Origin: Buchnera aphidicola (Rhopalosiphum maidis)
GTDB lineage: Bacteria; Pseudomonadota; Gammaproteobacteria; Enterobacterales; Enterobacteriaceae
Direction of reading: 5' to 3'
DNA: 64,000 nucleotides
NCBI RefSeq assembly: GCF_003671935.1
Contig: NZ_CP032759.1
Location: forward strand, 124,001 to 188,000
Both the position numbers and the translations under genes were made by a program. The notes under the pieces are model-generated. The model searched no databases. It saw only the letters and a program-made list of their open reading frames with translations, and was not told where the DNA came from. This document shows, in pieces, positions 36,625 through 45,629 of the stretch (its first letter is position 1; every line of letters starts with the position of its first letter).

Positions 36625-36726
36625 TTTTTATTTTTTTTTATTTACTGATTAATTATGTTTAAGTCATTTATTATATATATAATATTTTTTTAAAATTAAT
36701 ATTTTTATTTTTTAAAGGGAAAATAT

Positions 36727-37701
36727 ATGCAAAAAAAATGGCAACCTAGTTCTTCTATTAAAATTTTAAAAAAACGATCAAAAATTATTGCTAATATTCG
36801 TTCTTTTTTTTTAAAAAAAAACGTTATGGAAGTAGAAACTCCAATATTATCTCGATCATCAGTAACAGATATAAATTTGACTCCATTTGAAACAAATTAC
36901 TTTTCTTTTAATAGTAATCTAAAAAAAATTAAATTATGGCTAATAACTAGTCCAGAATATCATATGAAACGTTTATTAGCAGCAGGAAGTGGATCTATAT
37001 ATCAAATTTGTCGTAGTTTTAGAAATCAAGAATTTGGTCAATATCACAATCCAGAATTTACCATTCTTGAATGGTATCAACTTTCTTTTTCTATGGAAAG
37101 AATGATTGAAGAAATAGACTGTTTTTTTCAAGAAATTTTGAATTTTGATAAATCAGATAAAATTTCTTATCAAGAAACATTTATAAAATATTTACAAATA
37201 GATCCCTTATCTACTAACTTATCTGAATTATTACAATGTTATAAAAAATTTAAATTAGAGCATTTAATTCATTTTGAAAACGATTTAAGTAAATTAATAG
37301 AAATGCTTTTTACATTACAAATACAACCTTTTCTTGGAAAAGAAAAACCATTATTTGTTTATCATTTTCCTTTAGAACAAGCTTCTCTTGCTGCTATGAA
37401 CGTAAAAGATAATCGTATTTCAGAAAGATTTGAAATTTTTTTTAAAGGTATTGAATTAGGAAATGGTTTTTATGAATTAACAGATTATTTTGAACAAAAA
37501 AATCGTTTTTTAAAAGATAATGAAAAACGTCAAGATATGAATCTTCCCAAACAAAAAATAGATAGTTATTTTCTAAATGCAATGAACTATGGTTTACCAA
37601 TTTGTTCAGGAGTAGCTATTGGTTTAGATCGTTTAATTATGATAGCATTAAATCAAAAAAGTATTGATCAAGTTATGTCTTTTTCATTTGATCGTTGTTA
37701 A
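36727..37701 (+). CDS. epmA: EF-P lysine ligase EpmA (PoxA/GenX)
   Basis: EpmA is a lysyl-tRNA-synthetase paralogue that attaches beta-lysine to elongation factor P so that ribosomes can pass polyproline stretches. The class II motifs are present: VETPILSRSSVTD near residue 35 (motif 1), RSFRNQEFGQYHNPEFTILE near residue 98 (motif 2) and SGVAIGLDRLIMI near residue 300 (motif 3). The 324 residues match E. coli (325). The N-terminal anticodon-binding domain of true LysRS is missing, which separates it from lysS. Confidence 0.96.
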   Translation: MQKKWQPSSSIKILKKRSKIIANIRSFFLKKNVMEVETPILSRSSVTDINLTPFETNYFSFNSNLKKIKLWLITSPEYHMKRLLAAGSGSIYQICRSFRNQEFGQYHNPEFTILEWYQLSFSMERMIEEIDCFFQEILNFDKSDKISYQETFIKYLQIDPLSTNLSELLQCYKKFKLEHLIHFENDLSKLIEMLFTLQIQPFLGKEKPLFVYHFPLEQASLAAMNVKDNRISERFEIFFKGIELGNGFYELTDYFEQKNRFLKDNEKRQDMNLPKQKIDSYFLNAMNYGLPICSGVAIGLDRLIMIALNQKSIDQVMSFSFDRC

Positions 37702-37705
37702 AAAA

Positions 37706-38479
37706 TTACCAATAATTTTCCATGGTAATATGACCACGTTTGCGTCGCAAATTCTTTTTCATAAGTCGATTCTCTTGTAAAAATAAATATGTATCTTTTA
37801 CCATAAATGGATTTCCACATAACATAACATGTGAATTATTGGAATTAATTTTTAAACCAATTTTTTTTTCTAAAATTTGATTTTTTAATAAAAAAGGAAT
37901 TCTTCCGTGCAATGAATTATCAATTTTTTCTCGACTTAATATTGTTTCAATTTTTAATTTTCCATTGTATTTCTTATGAAGTTCTTTCATTAAAGGAAGA
38001 TAGGTTAAATCATTTTTATATCGTACAGCATGTATTAAGACAATGTTTTTAAATCTATTAACATCTTTGCCTTCTTGTAATATAGAACAATAAGGACCTA
38101 TTGCAGTACCAGTAGCAAACATCCACAACGTTTCACAAGTCTGTATTTCATCTAAGGTAAAAAAACCAAATGAATTTTTTTTAATAAATAAACTATCTCC
38201 AGATTTTAAATTATATAAAAGATTACTTAATTTTCCATTAGGTACTCGAACAATATAAATTTCCAAATTTTTATTACTTGGAGCATTGACAAAAGAATAT
38301 GCTCTTTGAATTTTTTTTTTCTGAATATTATTTGAAGAAGTTATATTTTCTTCATTTAAAGCTAATTTTGTAAATTGTCCAGCTTGAAAAGGAGAAATTG
38401 ATGCATGTAAAATAAGACTAAATAAATTCTCAGTCCATTTATGAACTTTCAAAACATTAGCATTAATCCATGGATTCAC
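37706..38479 (-). CDS. fpr: Ferredoxin/flavodoxin-NADP+ reductase
   Basis: Fpr passes electrons from NADPH to ferredoxin or flavodoxin; in this genome a likely client is Fdx of the isc operon. The FAD-binding [11 protein letters not shown] is near residue 63, the NADP-binding [11 protein letters not shown] near residue 120, and the C-terminal [14 protein letters not shown] and ENYW end are typical (E. coli ...EHYW). It has 257 residues (E. coli 248). Its 3' end lies four bases from the end of epmA on the other strand. Confidence 0.96.
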   Translation of the reverse strand: MNPWINANVLKVHKWTENLFSLILHASISPFQAGQFTKLALNEENITSSNNIQKKKIQRAYSFVNAPSNKNLEIYIVRVPNGKLSNLLYNLKSGDSLFIKKNSFGFFTLDEIQTCETLWMFATGTAIGPYCSILQEGKDVNRFKNIVLIHAVRYKNDLTYLPLMKELHKKYNGKLKIETILSREKIDNSLHGRIPFLLKNQILEKKIGLKINSNNSHVMLCGNPFMVKDTYLFLQENRLMKKNLRRKRGHITMENYW

Positions 38480-38588
38480 TAATTTATTCCTCTATTGATT
38501 TTTAATATTTGAATCATTGTACTTATTTTAGAACAAGTACAATGATTAATTTAAAAAAATATTCATTTTTTTTAAAAATTTTTATATT

Positions 38589-39068
38589 TTATTTTTTTTC
38601 AATTTCTGTAACTTTACTGGGAATATTAATAAATATTTTTTTAGGTTTTTCTTCATCTGGTACTTTGCATTCAAAATTAATTTGTAATAGTCCTAAAAAT
38701 AGTTCTGCTTTTTTAACTTGGATTTTATGATCAAAATTAAAATTTAAAGAGAAATCATTAAATATAATACCTTTGTGTAGATGTTTTTTTATTTTATGAT
38801 TATCATTTTTTTGATTCTTTTTTTTCCCCTGTATTATTAATTGACTATTATGTACAGAAATATCTACTTCTTTCTCTTCATATCCAGGAATACTTAATAT
38901 TAATTCATATTTATGTTCGTCAATTTGATATAAATTGTATGCTGGTGTTTCTGATAAAGGTTTTTCTCCTGTTAGAGTACTAAAAATTTTATCAATTTGA
39001 TTAAATCTATTTGAAAAAACACTATTTTGATTAATATTTGGTAAAAAAGAAAAAGAACGGTAAGACAT
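38589..39068 (-). CDS. ibpA: Small heat-shock protein IbpA
   Basis: IbpA is an alpha-crystallin type chaperone that holds unfolded proteins for refolding. The crystallin domain runs from PAYNLYQIDEHKYELILSIP near residue 41 through GIIFNDFSLNF to a C-terminal strand; the family's C-terminal I-x-I anchor is suggested by KIFINIPSK. It has 159 residues (E. coli 137). A very strong AAGGAGG ribosome binding site precedes the ATG, and a sigma-32 type promoter lies upstream. The plus-strand frame here is a shadow. Confidence 0.95.
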   Translation of the reverse strand: MSYRSFSFLPNINQNSVFSNRFNQIDKIFSTLTGEKPLSETPAYNLYQIDEHKYELILSIPGYEEKEVDISVHNSQLIIQGKKKNQKNDNHKIKKHLHKGIIFNDFSLNFNFDHKIQVKKAELFLGLLQINFECKVPDEEKPKKIFINIPSKVTEIEKK

Positions 39069-39144
39069 AAAACCTCCTTTTATAAATTATATTAGTGTTG
39101 TATTCTAATAATTAATATTCAAATTAAAAAGAGTTCTTTGATTA

Positions 39145-39172
39145 ATATAGGGTTGTATTTTTTTTTTTTCAA
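39145..39172 (-). promoter_or_regulatory. Sigma-32 (heat-shock) promoter of ibpA with a poly(A) spacer
   Basis: On the minus strand TTGAAA (39172-39167) and CCCTATAT (39152-39145) are 14 bases apart, close to the sigma-32 consensus CTTGAAA...CCCCATNT. The -35 box and most of the spacer lie in a run of 12 A (39158-39169). A one-base deletion in exactly this kind of run in Buchnera is published as the cause of lost ibpA induction and of changed aphid heat tolerance. Confidence 0.75.
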
Positions 39173-39264
39173 TGTTTAGTTATCATAAATAATAAAAATA
39201 TTTATTTTAAAAGATATTTATCTATTTTTACTATACTAAAATAGTAAATAAATATTATAAGAAA

Positions 39265-40596
39265 TTATAAAATGAATCGACTTAAATCTTCATTAGATAT
39301 CAGTTGATCTAAATGTTTTCCAACATATTCTGAATTAATTTCAATAGTTTTACCATTATTATCACTGGCGTTAAAAGAAATATCTTCCATAAGTTTTTCT
39401 AATATTGTATGTAAACGACGAGCTCCAATGTTTTCCATAGATTCATTAACTTTCCAAGCAGCTTCTGCAATATTTCGTATTCCTTCTTTTGTAAAATTTA
39501 TATATACACCTTCTGTTTTCATAAGTGCTTTATATTGTGCAGTAATTGATGCAGTTGGTTCAGTTAAAATTTTTTCAAAATCATTGATTGTTAATGCTTG
39601 CAACTCCACTTTAATTGGAAGTCGTCCTTGTAATTCTGGAATTAAATCAGAAGGTGTTGATGTTTGAAAAGCACCTGACGCAATAAATAAAATATGATCT
39701 GTCTTAACCATTCCATATTTAGTTGATACTGTACAACCTTCAACTAATGGAAGTAAATCTCTTTGTACACCTTCTCGAGAAATATCTGGACCAGAAGAAT
39801 CACCTCTTTTGCATATTTTATCAATTTCATCAACGAATACTATACCATTTTGTTCGACTGCATTAATCGCTTCTTTTTTAATTTCTTCTTGATTTATCAA
39901 TTTGGCAGCTTCTTCTTCTTTTAATAATAGAACTGCATCTTTTATTTTCAACCGTCTTGTATTTTTTTTATGACCTCCTAAGTTTTGAAAAAGAGATTGT
40001 AACTGACTTGTTAATTCTTCCATACCAGGTGGCGCCATTATTTCTACGCCCATAGTAGTAGCTAATAAATTAATTTCAATTTCTTTTTCATCAAGAACAC
40101 CTTCTCTTAATTTTTTTCGAAATATTTGCAAGGTATTTAATAAACTTTCATTTTTTTCATTTTCTGTCCAGTTATTTTTTGGTCTAGGAACTAAAACATC
40201 TAATATTCTTTCTTCAACTATTTCTTCAACTCGAATTTTGTTTTTTTCAATATTTTTGACTCGAATCATTTTAATAGCAGCGTCTGTTAAATCTCGAATG
40301 ATTGAATCTACTTCTTTCCCGACATATCCAACTTCAGTAAATTTAGTGGCTTCTACTTTTATAAAAGGTGAGTCTGCTAATTTAGCTAATCTTCTAGCAA
40401 TTTCTGTTTTTCCTACTCCAGTAGGGCCAATCATTAAGATGTTTTTGGGAGTAATTTCATGGCGTAGTTCATTATTTAACTGCATTCTACGCCAACGATT
40501 TCTTAATGCAATAGAAACAGCTTTTTTTGCTTGTTCTTGACCAATGATAAACTTATCAAGTTCAGAGACAATTTGAGGGGGAGTCATTTCAGACAT
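39265..40596 (-). CDS. hslU: HslU ATPase subunit of the HslVU protease
   Basis: HslU unfolds proteins and feeds them into HslV. The 443 residues equal E. coli. Walker [16 protein letters not shown] is near residue 58, the pore loop [14 protein letters not shown] near residue 90, Walker [11 protein letters not shown] near residue 250, and the C-terminal LSRFIL tail that docks into HslV is intact. It follows hslV after 11 bases. Confidence 0.98.
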   Translation of the reverse strand: MSEMTPPQIVSELDKFIIGQEQAKKAVSIALRNRWRRMQLNNELRHEITPKNILMIGPTGVGKTEIARRLAKLADSPFIKVEATKFTEVGYVGKEVDSIIRDLTDAAIKMIRVKNIEKNKIRVEEIVEERILDVLVPRPKNNWTENEKNESLLNTLQIFRKKLREGVLDEKEIEINLLATTMGVEIMAPPGMEELTSQLQSLFQNLGGHKKNTRRLKIKDAVLLLKEEEAAKLINQEEIKKEAINAVEQNGIVFVDEIDKICKRGDSSGPDISREGVQRDLLPLVEGCTVSTKYGMVKTDHILFIASGAFQTSTPSDLIPELQGRLPIKVELQALTINDFEKILTEPTASITAQYKALMKTEGVYINFTKEGIRNIAEAAWKVNESMENIGARRLHTILEKLMEDISFNASDNNGKTIEINSEYVGKHLDQLISNEDLSRFIL

Positions 40597-40607
40597 ATAA
40601 ATAATCC

Positions 40608-41138
40608 TTATTTTCCTGAAAATAGTTCTTTTATAGTAAAACTATGATTAGTGTAAATACAAATATTTGCTGCAATATTTAATGATTTTTCTACGATTTC
40701 ATTAGCACTAAGTTTAGTGTTATCAATTAATGCACGTGCTGCTGATTGAGCATAAGAACCACCAGAACCTATTGCGATTAAATCATCTTCAGGTTGAATT
40801 ACGTCGCCATTTCCAGTAATAATTAAAGAATTATCTTTATCAGCAACTGCTAATAAGGCTTCTAATTTACGTAGCATTCTATCAGATCTCCAATCTTTCG
40901 CTAATTCAATAGCAGCACGTTGTAGTTGACCTTGATACATAGCTAATTTTTTTTCAAACATTTCAAATAAAGTGAAAGCATCTGCAGTTCCACCTGCAAA
41001 ACCAGCAATTACCTTTTCATGATAAAGTGTTCTAATTTTTTTAACATTACTTTTCATAATAGTATTGCCTAAAGTTGCTTGTCCATCACCTCCAATTACT
41101 ACTTTATTTTTTAATCTTACACTGAGTATTGTGGTCAC
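40608..41138 (-). CDS. hslV: HslV peptidase subunit of the HslVU protease
   Basis: HslV is the threonine peptidase of the proteasome-like HslVU complex. The GTG start gives MTTILSV, which places the catalytic Thr at position 2. AGAGG lies eight bases upstream. The 176 residues equal E. coli, with [24 protein letters not shown] and the conserved [19 protein letters not shown] segment. I see no sigma-32 type promoter directly before it. The ftsN remnant lies just upstream on the same strand, as ftsN does in E. coli. Confidence 0.97.
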   Translation of the reverse strand: MTTILSVRLKNKVVIGGDGQATLGNTIMKSNVKKIRTLYHEKVIAGFAGGTADAFTLFEMFEKKLAMYQGQLQRAAIELAKDWRSDRMLRKLEALLAVADKDNSLIITGNGDVIQPEDDLIAIGSGGSYAQSAARALIDNTKLSANEIVEKSLNIAANICIYTNHSFTIKELFSGK

Positions 41139-41327
41139 AAGAAGAACCTCTTAAAAATAATGTGTTTATTTTTTTTTAATTATATAAAAAATAAAATTTT
41201 TAATATAAAATTAAGAATTTTAACTTTAATGTAAAAAAATTATTTAAGTAAAATTATCAATAAGATCAAATTTTATTTTGTATAAAAAATATTTAAGTTT
41301 ACTGGTTTCTTAAAAATTTTTTAAGAA

Positions 41328-41590
41328 TTATAAATGTTCTAATTTCTGAATATATTTCCATTTTTCTTTAGGTTTAGGAGGTAATAAATCATTACTTTTT
41401 TCTTTATTTATAAAAATTTTTTTTTCTGCATCTTTTGGCTTGTTAAAAAAAACATTTAAAAAAGAAAAAAAAAGAATAGTTGCTATAATAATAACAAGAA
41501 TATGATATTTATTTAAATTTATATTCTTTTTTTTGTTTTTTTTTTTTTTTTGAAATATATTGAATTAATTTTATTGTTATCGTTGTACAT
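41328..41590 (-). pseudogene. ftsN: Miniature FtsN: membrane anchor plus essential periplasmic helix, with a poly(A) frameshift near the start
   Basis: FtsN activates septal wall synthesis. Reading the minus strand, ATG at 41590 opens MYNDNNKINSIYF, followed by a 16-A run (41536-41551), a basic stretch, one membrane segment (HILVIIIATILFFSFLNVFF) and then LPPKPKEKWKYIQKLEHL before a stop. E. coli FtsN has LPPKPEERWRYIKELESR at this place; Trp83, Tyr85 and Leu89, shown essential there, are all kept. One extra A joins the two parts (about 87 residues). The rest of FtsN (linker and SPOR domain, about 230 residues) is absent. The position upstream of hslVU and divergent to rpmE is exactly that of E. 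coli ftsN. It could be a minimal working gene or a dying one. Confidence 0.75.
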
Positions 41591-41693
41591 ATTTGCTTAA
41601 TATATTTTATTTAAATTGAAAAATATTAATTATTAGTAGACCAATAATCGTATAATAGAATAGATATTATTAGTATATTTTAGGAAAATTTTT

Positions 41694-41912
41694 ATGAAAA
41701 AAAAAATACACCCAGCTTATTCTCAAATAACAGCTACTTGTTCATGTGGAAATATAATTGAAATTTTTTCAACCGTTAATCTAAATCTAAACTTAGATAT
41801 ATGTGCAAAATGTCATCCATTTTATACTGGAAAACAAAGAATTATTGATACTGGAGGACGAGTTGAAAGATTTAAAAAACGTTTTAAATTGATTAAGAAA
41901 GATACGATATAA
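41694..41912 (+). CDS. rpmE: 50S ribosomal protein L31
   Basis: L31 bridges the ribosomal subunits. It is the zinc-binding form: cysteine pairs TCSCGN and [13 protein letters not shown] are present. The 72 residues compare with 70 in E. coli. TAGGA precedes the start. priA, which lies next to rpmE in E. coli, is not between it and ftsN here. A long hairpin follows. Confidence 0.96.
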   Translation: MKKKIHPAYSQITATCSCGNIIEIFSTVNLNLNLDICAKCHPFYTGKQRIIDTGGRVERFKKRFKLIKKDTI

Positions 41913-41940
41913 ATTATTTTTTTAATTTATAATCTTTTGA

Positions 41941-41979
41941 TTTTAAGCATCTTAAATAATATTTTAGATGCTTAAAATA
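41941..41979. terminator. Bidirectional terminator between rpmE and amiB
   Basis: ATTTTAAGCATCT and AGATGCTTAAAAT form a perfect 13-pair stem with further A-T pairing possible inside the 13-base loop. T-rich tracts follow on the plus strand. It separates convergent genes. Confidence 0.7.
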
Positions 41980-42006
41980 ATTTTTAAAATCATTTTTTTA
42001 ATTTTT

Positions 42007-42907
42007 TTACGTATCTCTCAAATTAGAGAGAAATGTATCTTGAAAATAATTTTTTAAACCCATATAAATAGCATTTGCAATTTTATTTTGGTATTCGTCA
42101 GTTCTTAATTTTTTTTCTTCTGAAAAATTCGTGATAAATCCTGTTTCTATTAACATAGAAGGTGTGTTTATAGAGCTTAGTATTCCTAAACTAGCATAGT
42201 TTGGTGTTATTTTATCTAATTTTATAATTTTTTTAAATTGTTGAAATACATAATTGGATAAGTTAATTTCCATTTTTTGAAAATTATTAAATTGTAAATC
42301 AAGAATAGTTTTTTTTAAAAAAAGATCATATTTTTTGTTTTGAATTAAATTTTGAATATTTTTAGGAAAATATATGTGTTCTTTTGTATCTTTTATAAAA
42401 TTATTAATTTCGCGATGCATTCTTTCATTAGTAGTAATCCAGATTGATGCACCTGATACATATTTCTTTTTAGATGAGTCTACGTGGATAGATATTAAAA
42501 AGCTTACATGATTGTTTTTTAGAAAATCTCTTCTTTTTTTTAAAGAAACATAAGAATCATCATTTCGTGTTAAAACTGGATAAAACAGATTACTGTTTTT
42601 TAATAAATTTTTAAGCTTTATCCCAATTTTTAAAGTTATTTTTTTTTCTTGCAATCCTAGACTGTTTACTGCTCCTGGATCTTGTCCTCCGTGTCCTGGA
42701 TCAATTAAAATAATAAATTTTTTTAATATTTTTTTTACATTCTTTTTATTTTTTTGGTTTTTTTTTATATTTTTAAAAAAAATAATTATTTTTTTGTGAA
42801 TTGTCTTTTTTAAAAATAACTTCATTTATTTTATTTGCAGACTGTGTTGGAAAGGTTATTAATAAGATAGCAAATATTATCCATTTATAAAAAGAACAAA
42901 AAATCAT
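42007..42907 (-). pseudogene. amiB: N-acetylmuramoyl-L-alanine amidase AmiB, reduced to its catalytic domain and frameshifted after the signal peptide
   Basis: AmiB cuts stem peptides from septal peptidoglycan. I place the start at the ATG giving MIFCSFYKWIIFAILLITF, a signal peptide ending near TQSA, with GAAGGA upstream. The frame is lost at a run of eight T in coding sense (42775-42782); one extra base joins it to the amidase domain. That domain has zinc ligands in IDPGHGGQDPGA, LQEKKITL and SIHVDS and the catalytic Glu in IETGFITN. The joined protein is about 300 residues versus 445 in E. coli: the N-terminal AMIN domain and the C-terminal LysM domain are both missing. An alternative ATG inside the frame gives the amidase without a signal peptide. 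Confidence 0.85.
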
Positions 42908-42960
42908 ACATTTTCCTTCTATAATATTAATTTTAGACTGATAATATAAAAAAATGTAAA

Positions 42961-43036
42961 TGGAGCGGGAAACGAGATTCGAACTCGCGACCCCAACCTT
43001 GGCAAGGTTGTGCTCTACCAACTGAGCTATTCCCGC
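42961..43036 (-). tRNA. glyV: tRNA-Gly (GCC anticodon)
   Basis: GCGGGAA pairs with TTCCCGC, the anticodon GCC is at 43003-43001, and CCA is encoded. It is nearly identical to E. coli glyV. In E. coli three copies lie between orn and the amiB side; here one remains. The 162 bases between it and orn are AT-rich and show no gene. Confidence 0.97.
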
Positions 43037-43198
43037 AAAAAATTTTACAAATTATAATTTTATTTTTATCAATATTTATTTATCTTATATACATAAGATG
43101 TATTTATCAAGCTTTCTTTTAAGAAAAATTATTTTATTTAATATTTTTTTTAAATAATTTTTAACTATAATAATAAAATTATTATGTTTAACGTATAT

Positions 43199-43736
43199 TT
43201 AAATATTGAAGAAAATTTTTTTATAAAAATTTAATTCTATTATAGATTCGTGAATATCTTCTAGTGCTGTATGATTTTTTTTTTTTTTTTATTATGAAAG
43301 GATACCATCGATTTACTAATTCTTTAACAGTACTAACATCTATACATCGATAATGAAAATATTTTTCTAAATTTGGCATATATCGAGATAAAAACTTTCT
43401 ATCTTGATAGACACTATTACCGCAAATAGGTGATGATTTTATAGGAACCCATTTTTTTAAAAAAGATATTATTTCATATTCAGCTTTCAACTCATCATAC
43501 GTACTTTTTTGAACACGTTTTATTAGTCCATTTTTTTTATGTATTTTAATATTCCATTCATCCATCAGCATCATATGTTTTTCTTTTTGATGAATAGCAA
43601 TAACGGGACCTTCTGAAAGTATATTTAATTTTTTATCTGTAATTACTGTGGCAATTTCAATAATTCGATGTATTTCAGCGTTTAATCCAGTCATTTCTAA
43701 ATCAATCCAAATAAGATTTTTATCATTAATTATCAT
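43199..43736 (-). pseudogene. orn: Oligoribonuclease, frameshifted at a 16-base A run near the 3' end
   Basis: Orn degrades short RNA oligonucleotides to mononucleotides and is essential in E. coli. The first frame covers [10 protein letters not shown] (two catalytic acids), [15 protein letters not shown] and [10 protein letters not shown]. At the A16 run (43275-43290) the frame shifts. Read as is, the protein ends with a meaningless [17 protein letters not shown] (stop at 43221). The other frame gives [20 protein letters not shown], which matches the E. coli tail THQAMDDIRESVAELAYY and holds the catalytic His and last Asp. One A fewer or two more restore it (178 residues, E. coli 181). Confidence 0.88.
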
Positions 43737-43889
43737 AATTTTTTTATTAATTTTGATGTGTCTGTTATAAAAAACAAAAGATTTTTAATTGTATTTTTTT
43801 AGTCAAAAATTAATGAATATAGTATAATAAAAAATTAATAAAAAATATATATTTTTTAAATATATAAAGATTAAAGGTAGGTAAATGAG

Positions 43890-45545
43890 ATGAAAAAAAT
43901 CAATCTTATTGAAACTCAGTCTTGGAAAGATTTAAAAAATCATTTTAAAGAAATAAAAAACGTCCATTTAAAAGATCTTTTTTTGTCTGATTCTGATAGA
44001 TTTAAAAAATTTTCGATTTTATTTAAAAATGAAATATTAGTTGATTTTTCAAAAAATCGTATTACTGAAAAAACTTTAACATTTTTATTAAATTTAGCAA
44101 AAGAGATGAATGTTAAATCTGCTATTAAATTAATGTTTTCTGGATCTGTAATCAATAAAACCGAAAATCGGCCAGTATTACATATCGCATTACGAAATAG
44201 AAGTAATTTTCCGATTTTGTTAAATGGTTCTGATGTTATGTTAGAAGTTAATAATGTATTAAAAAAAATAAAAAATTTTTCAGAATTAGTTATAAGTGGA
44301 AAATGGAAGGGTTACACTGGAAAATCTATTTCTGATGTTGTTAATATAGGTATTGGTGGATCAGATTTAGGACCATATATGGTTACAGAAGCGTTACGTC
44401 CATATAAAAATCATTTAAACATGCACTATGTTTCTAATATAGATGGTACTCATCTTTTTGAAGTTTTAAAGAAAATAAATCCTGAAAAAACAATTTTTTT
44501 AATAGCTTCGAAAACATTTACTACAGATGAAACTATAACTAATGCTAATAGTGCAAAATTTTGGTTTTTAAAACATTCAAAAAACAAAAATACTCTAGAT
44601 AAACATTTTTTTGCTTTATCAGCTAATATAAATAATGCTTTAAATTTCGGGATTAATATTAAAAATATTTTTCAATTTTGGGATTGGGTAGGAGGTCGTT
44701 TTTCATTATGGTCTTCGGCTGGACTATCTATTGTTTTATCTATTGGATTTAATAACTTTGAAAAGTTTTTACAGGGAGCTCATGTTATGGATAATCATTT
44801 CTATAACACGGAATATAATAAAAATATTCCGGTATTATTAGCTCTTATTAGTATTTGGTACTCTAATTTTTTTAATTCTGAAACAGAAGCTATATTTCCA
44901 TATGATCAGTACATGCATCGTTTTTCTGCATATTTTCAACAATCTAATATGGAATCTAATGGGAAATCAATTGATAAAAATGGAAATAAAATATGTTATC
45001 AAACTGGACCTATTATTTGGGGTGAACCAGGTACTAACGGTCAACATGCATTTTTTCAATTAATTCATCAAGGTACTAAGCTAATTCCAAGTGATTTTAT
45101 AGTACCAGTTATTTCTCACAATAATTTCCACGATCATCATCTTAAGTTAATATCTAACTTTTTAGCTCAAACTCAAGTGCTTGCTTTTGGAAAATCTAAA
45201 AATTCTTTTTTAAAAGAATCTGTTTTTTTTACTAAAGATGAAAATAAATTTAATGCAATTTTGCCTTTTAAAATATGTGAAGGGAATCAACCAACAAATT
45301 CTATTTTATTACGAAAAATAACACCTTACAATTTAGGTGCGTTAATTGCTTTATATGAGCATAAAATTTTTGCTCAAGGTCATATATTAAATATTTTTAG
45401 TTTTGATCAATGGGGTGTTGAAATAGGAAAAGAAGTAGCTAAAAACATTTATAATAATATTAATGAAAAAACAAAAAATAATAAATTTTATGATTCTTCA
45501 ACACAAGGGCTTATTGATTTTTATAATTTTTTTACGAATAAATAA
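43890..45545 (+). CDS. pgi: Glucose-6-phosphate isomerase
   Basis: Pgi interconverts glucose-6-phosphate and fructose-6-phosphate. Its 551 residues compare with 549 in E. coli. [16 protein letters not shown] is near residue 152, [14 protein letters not shown] near residue 270, and the C-terminal signature [14 protein letters not shown] near residue 510. Catalytic Glu and His occur in [10 protein letters not shown] and [15 protein letters not shown]. Mannitol-derived fructose-6-phosphate from the following mtlAD genes enters at this point of glycolysis. Confidence 0.98.
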   Translation: MKKINLIETQSWKDLKNHFKEIKNVHLKDLFLSDSDRFKKFSILFKNEILVDFSKNRITEKTLTFLLNLAKEMNVKSAIKLMFSGSVINKTENRPVLHIALRNRSNFPILLNGSDVMLEVNNVLKKIKNFSELVISGKWKGYTGKSISDVVNIGIGGSDLGPYMVTEALRPYKNHLNMHYVSNIDGTHLFEVLKKINPEKTIFLIASKTFTTDETITNANSAKFWFLKHSKNKNTLDKHFFALSANINNALNFGINIKNIFQFWDWVGGRFSLWSSAGLSIVLSIGFNNFEKFLQGAHVMDNHFYNTEYNKNIPVLLALISIWYSNFFNSETEAIFPYDQYMHRFSAYFQQSNMESNGKSIDKNGNKICYQTGPIIWGEPGTNGQHAFFQLIHQGTKLIPSDFIVPVISHNNFHDHHLKLISNFLAQTQVLAFGKSKNSFLKESVFFTKDENKFNAILPFKICEGNQPTNSILLRKITPYNLGALIALYEHKIFAQGHILNIFSFDQWGVEIGKEVAKNIYNNINEKTKNNKFYDSSTQGLIDFYNFFTNK

Positions 45546-45629
45546 AATTATTTTTTCTTTATATTTAAATTGTTTTTAGTCAAAGTTAATTATAACTTTT
45601 TTCTATTTTTTAAATTTGAGTAAATATTT

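Noticed and set aside
38509-38730. 73-codon hydrophobic plus-strand ORF opposite the end of ibpA
   Set aside because: Its apparent membrane segment is the reverse reading of Lys/Phe-rich AT sequence; it overlaps the crystallin domain.
42773-43021. 82-codon minus-strand ORF starting inside tRNA-Gly
   Set aside because: Its first half reads through the tRNA gene. The real coding part begins at the ATG at 42907 and is the signal peptide of amiB.
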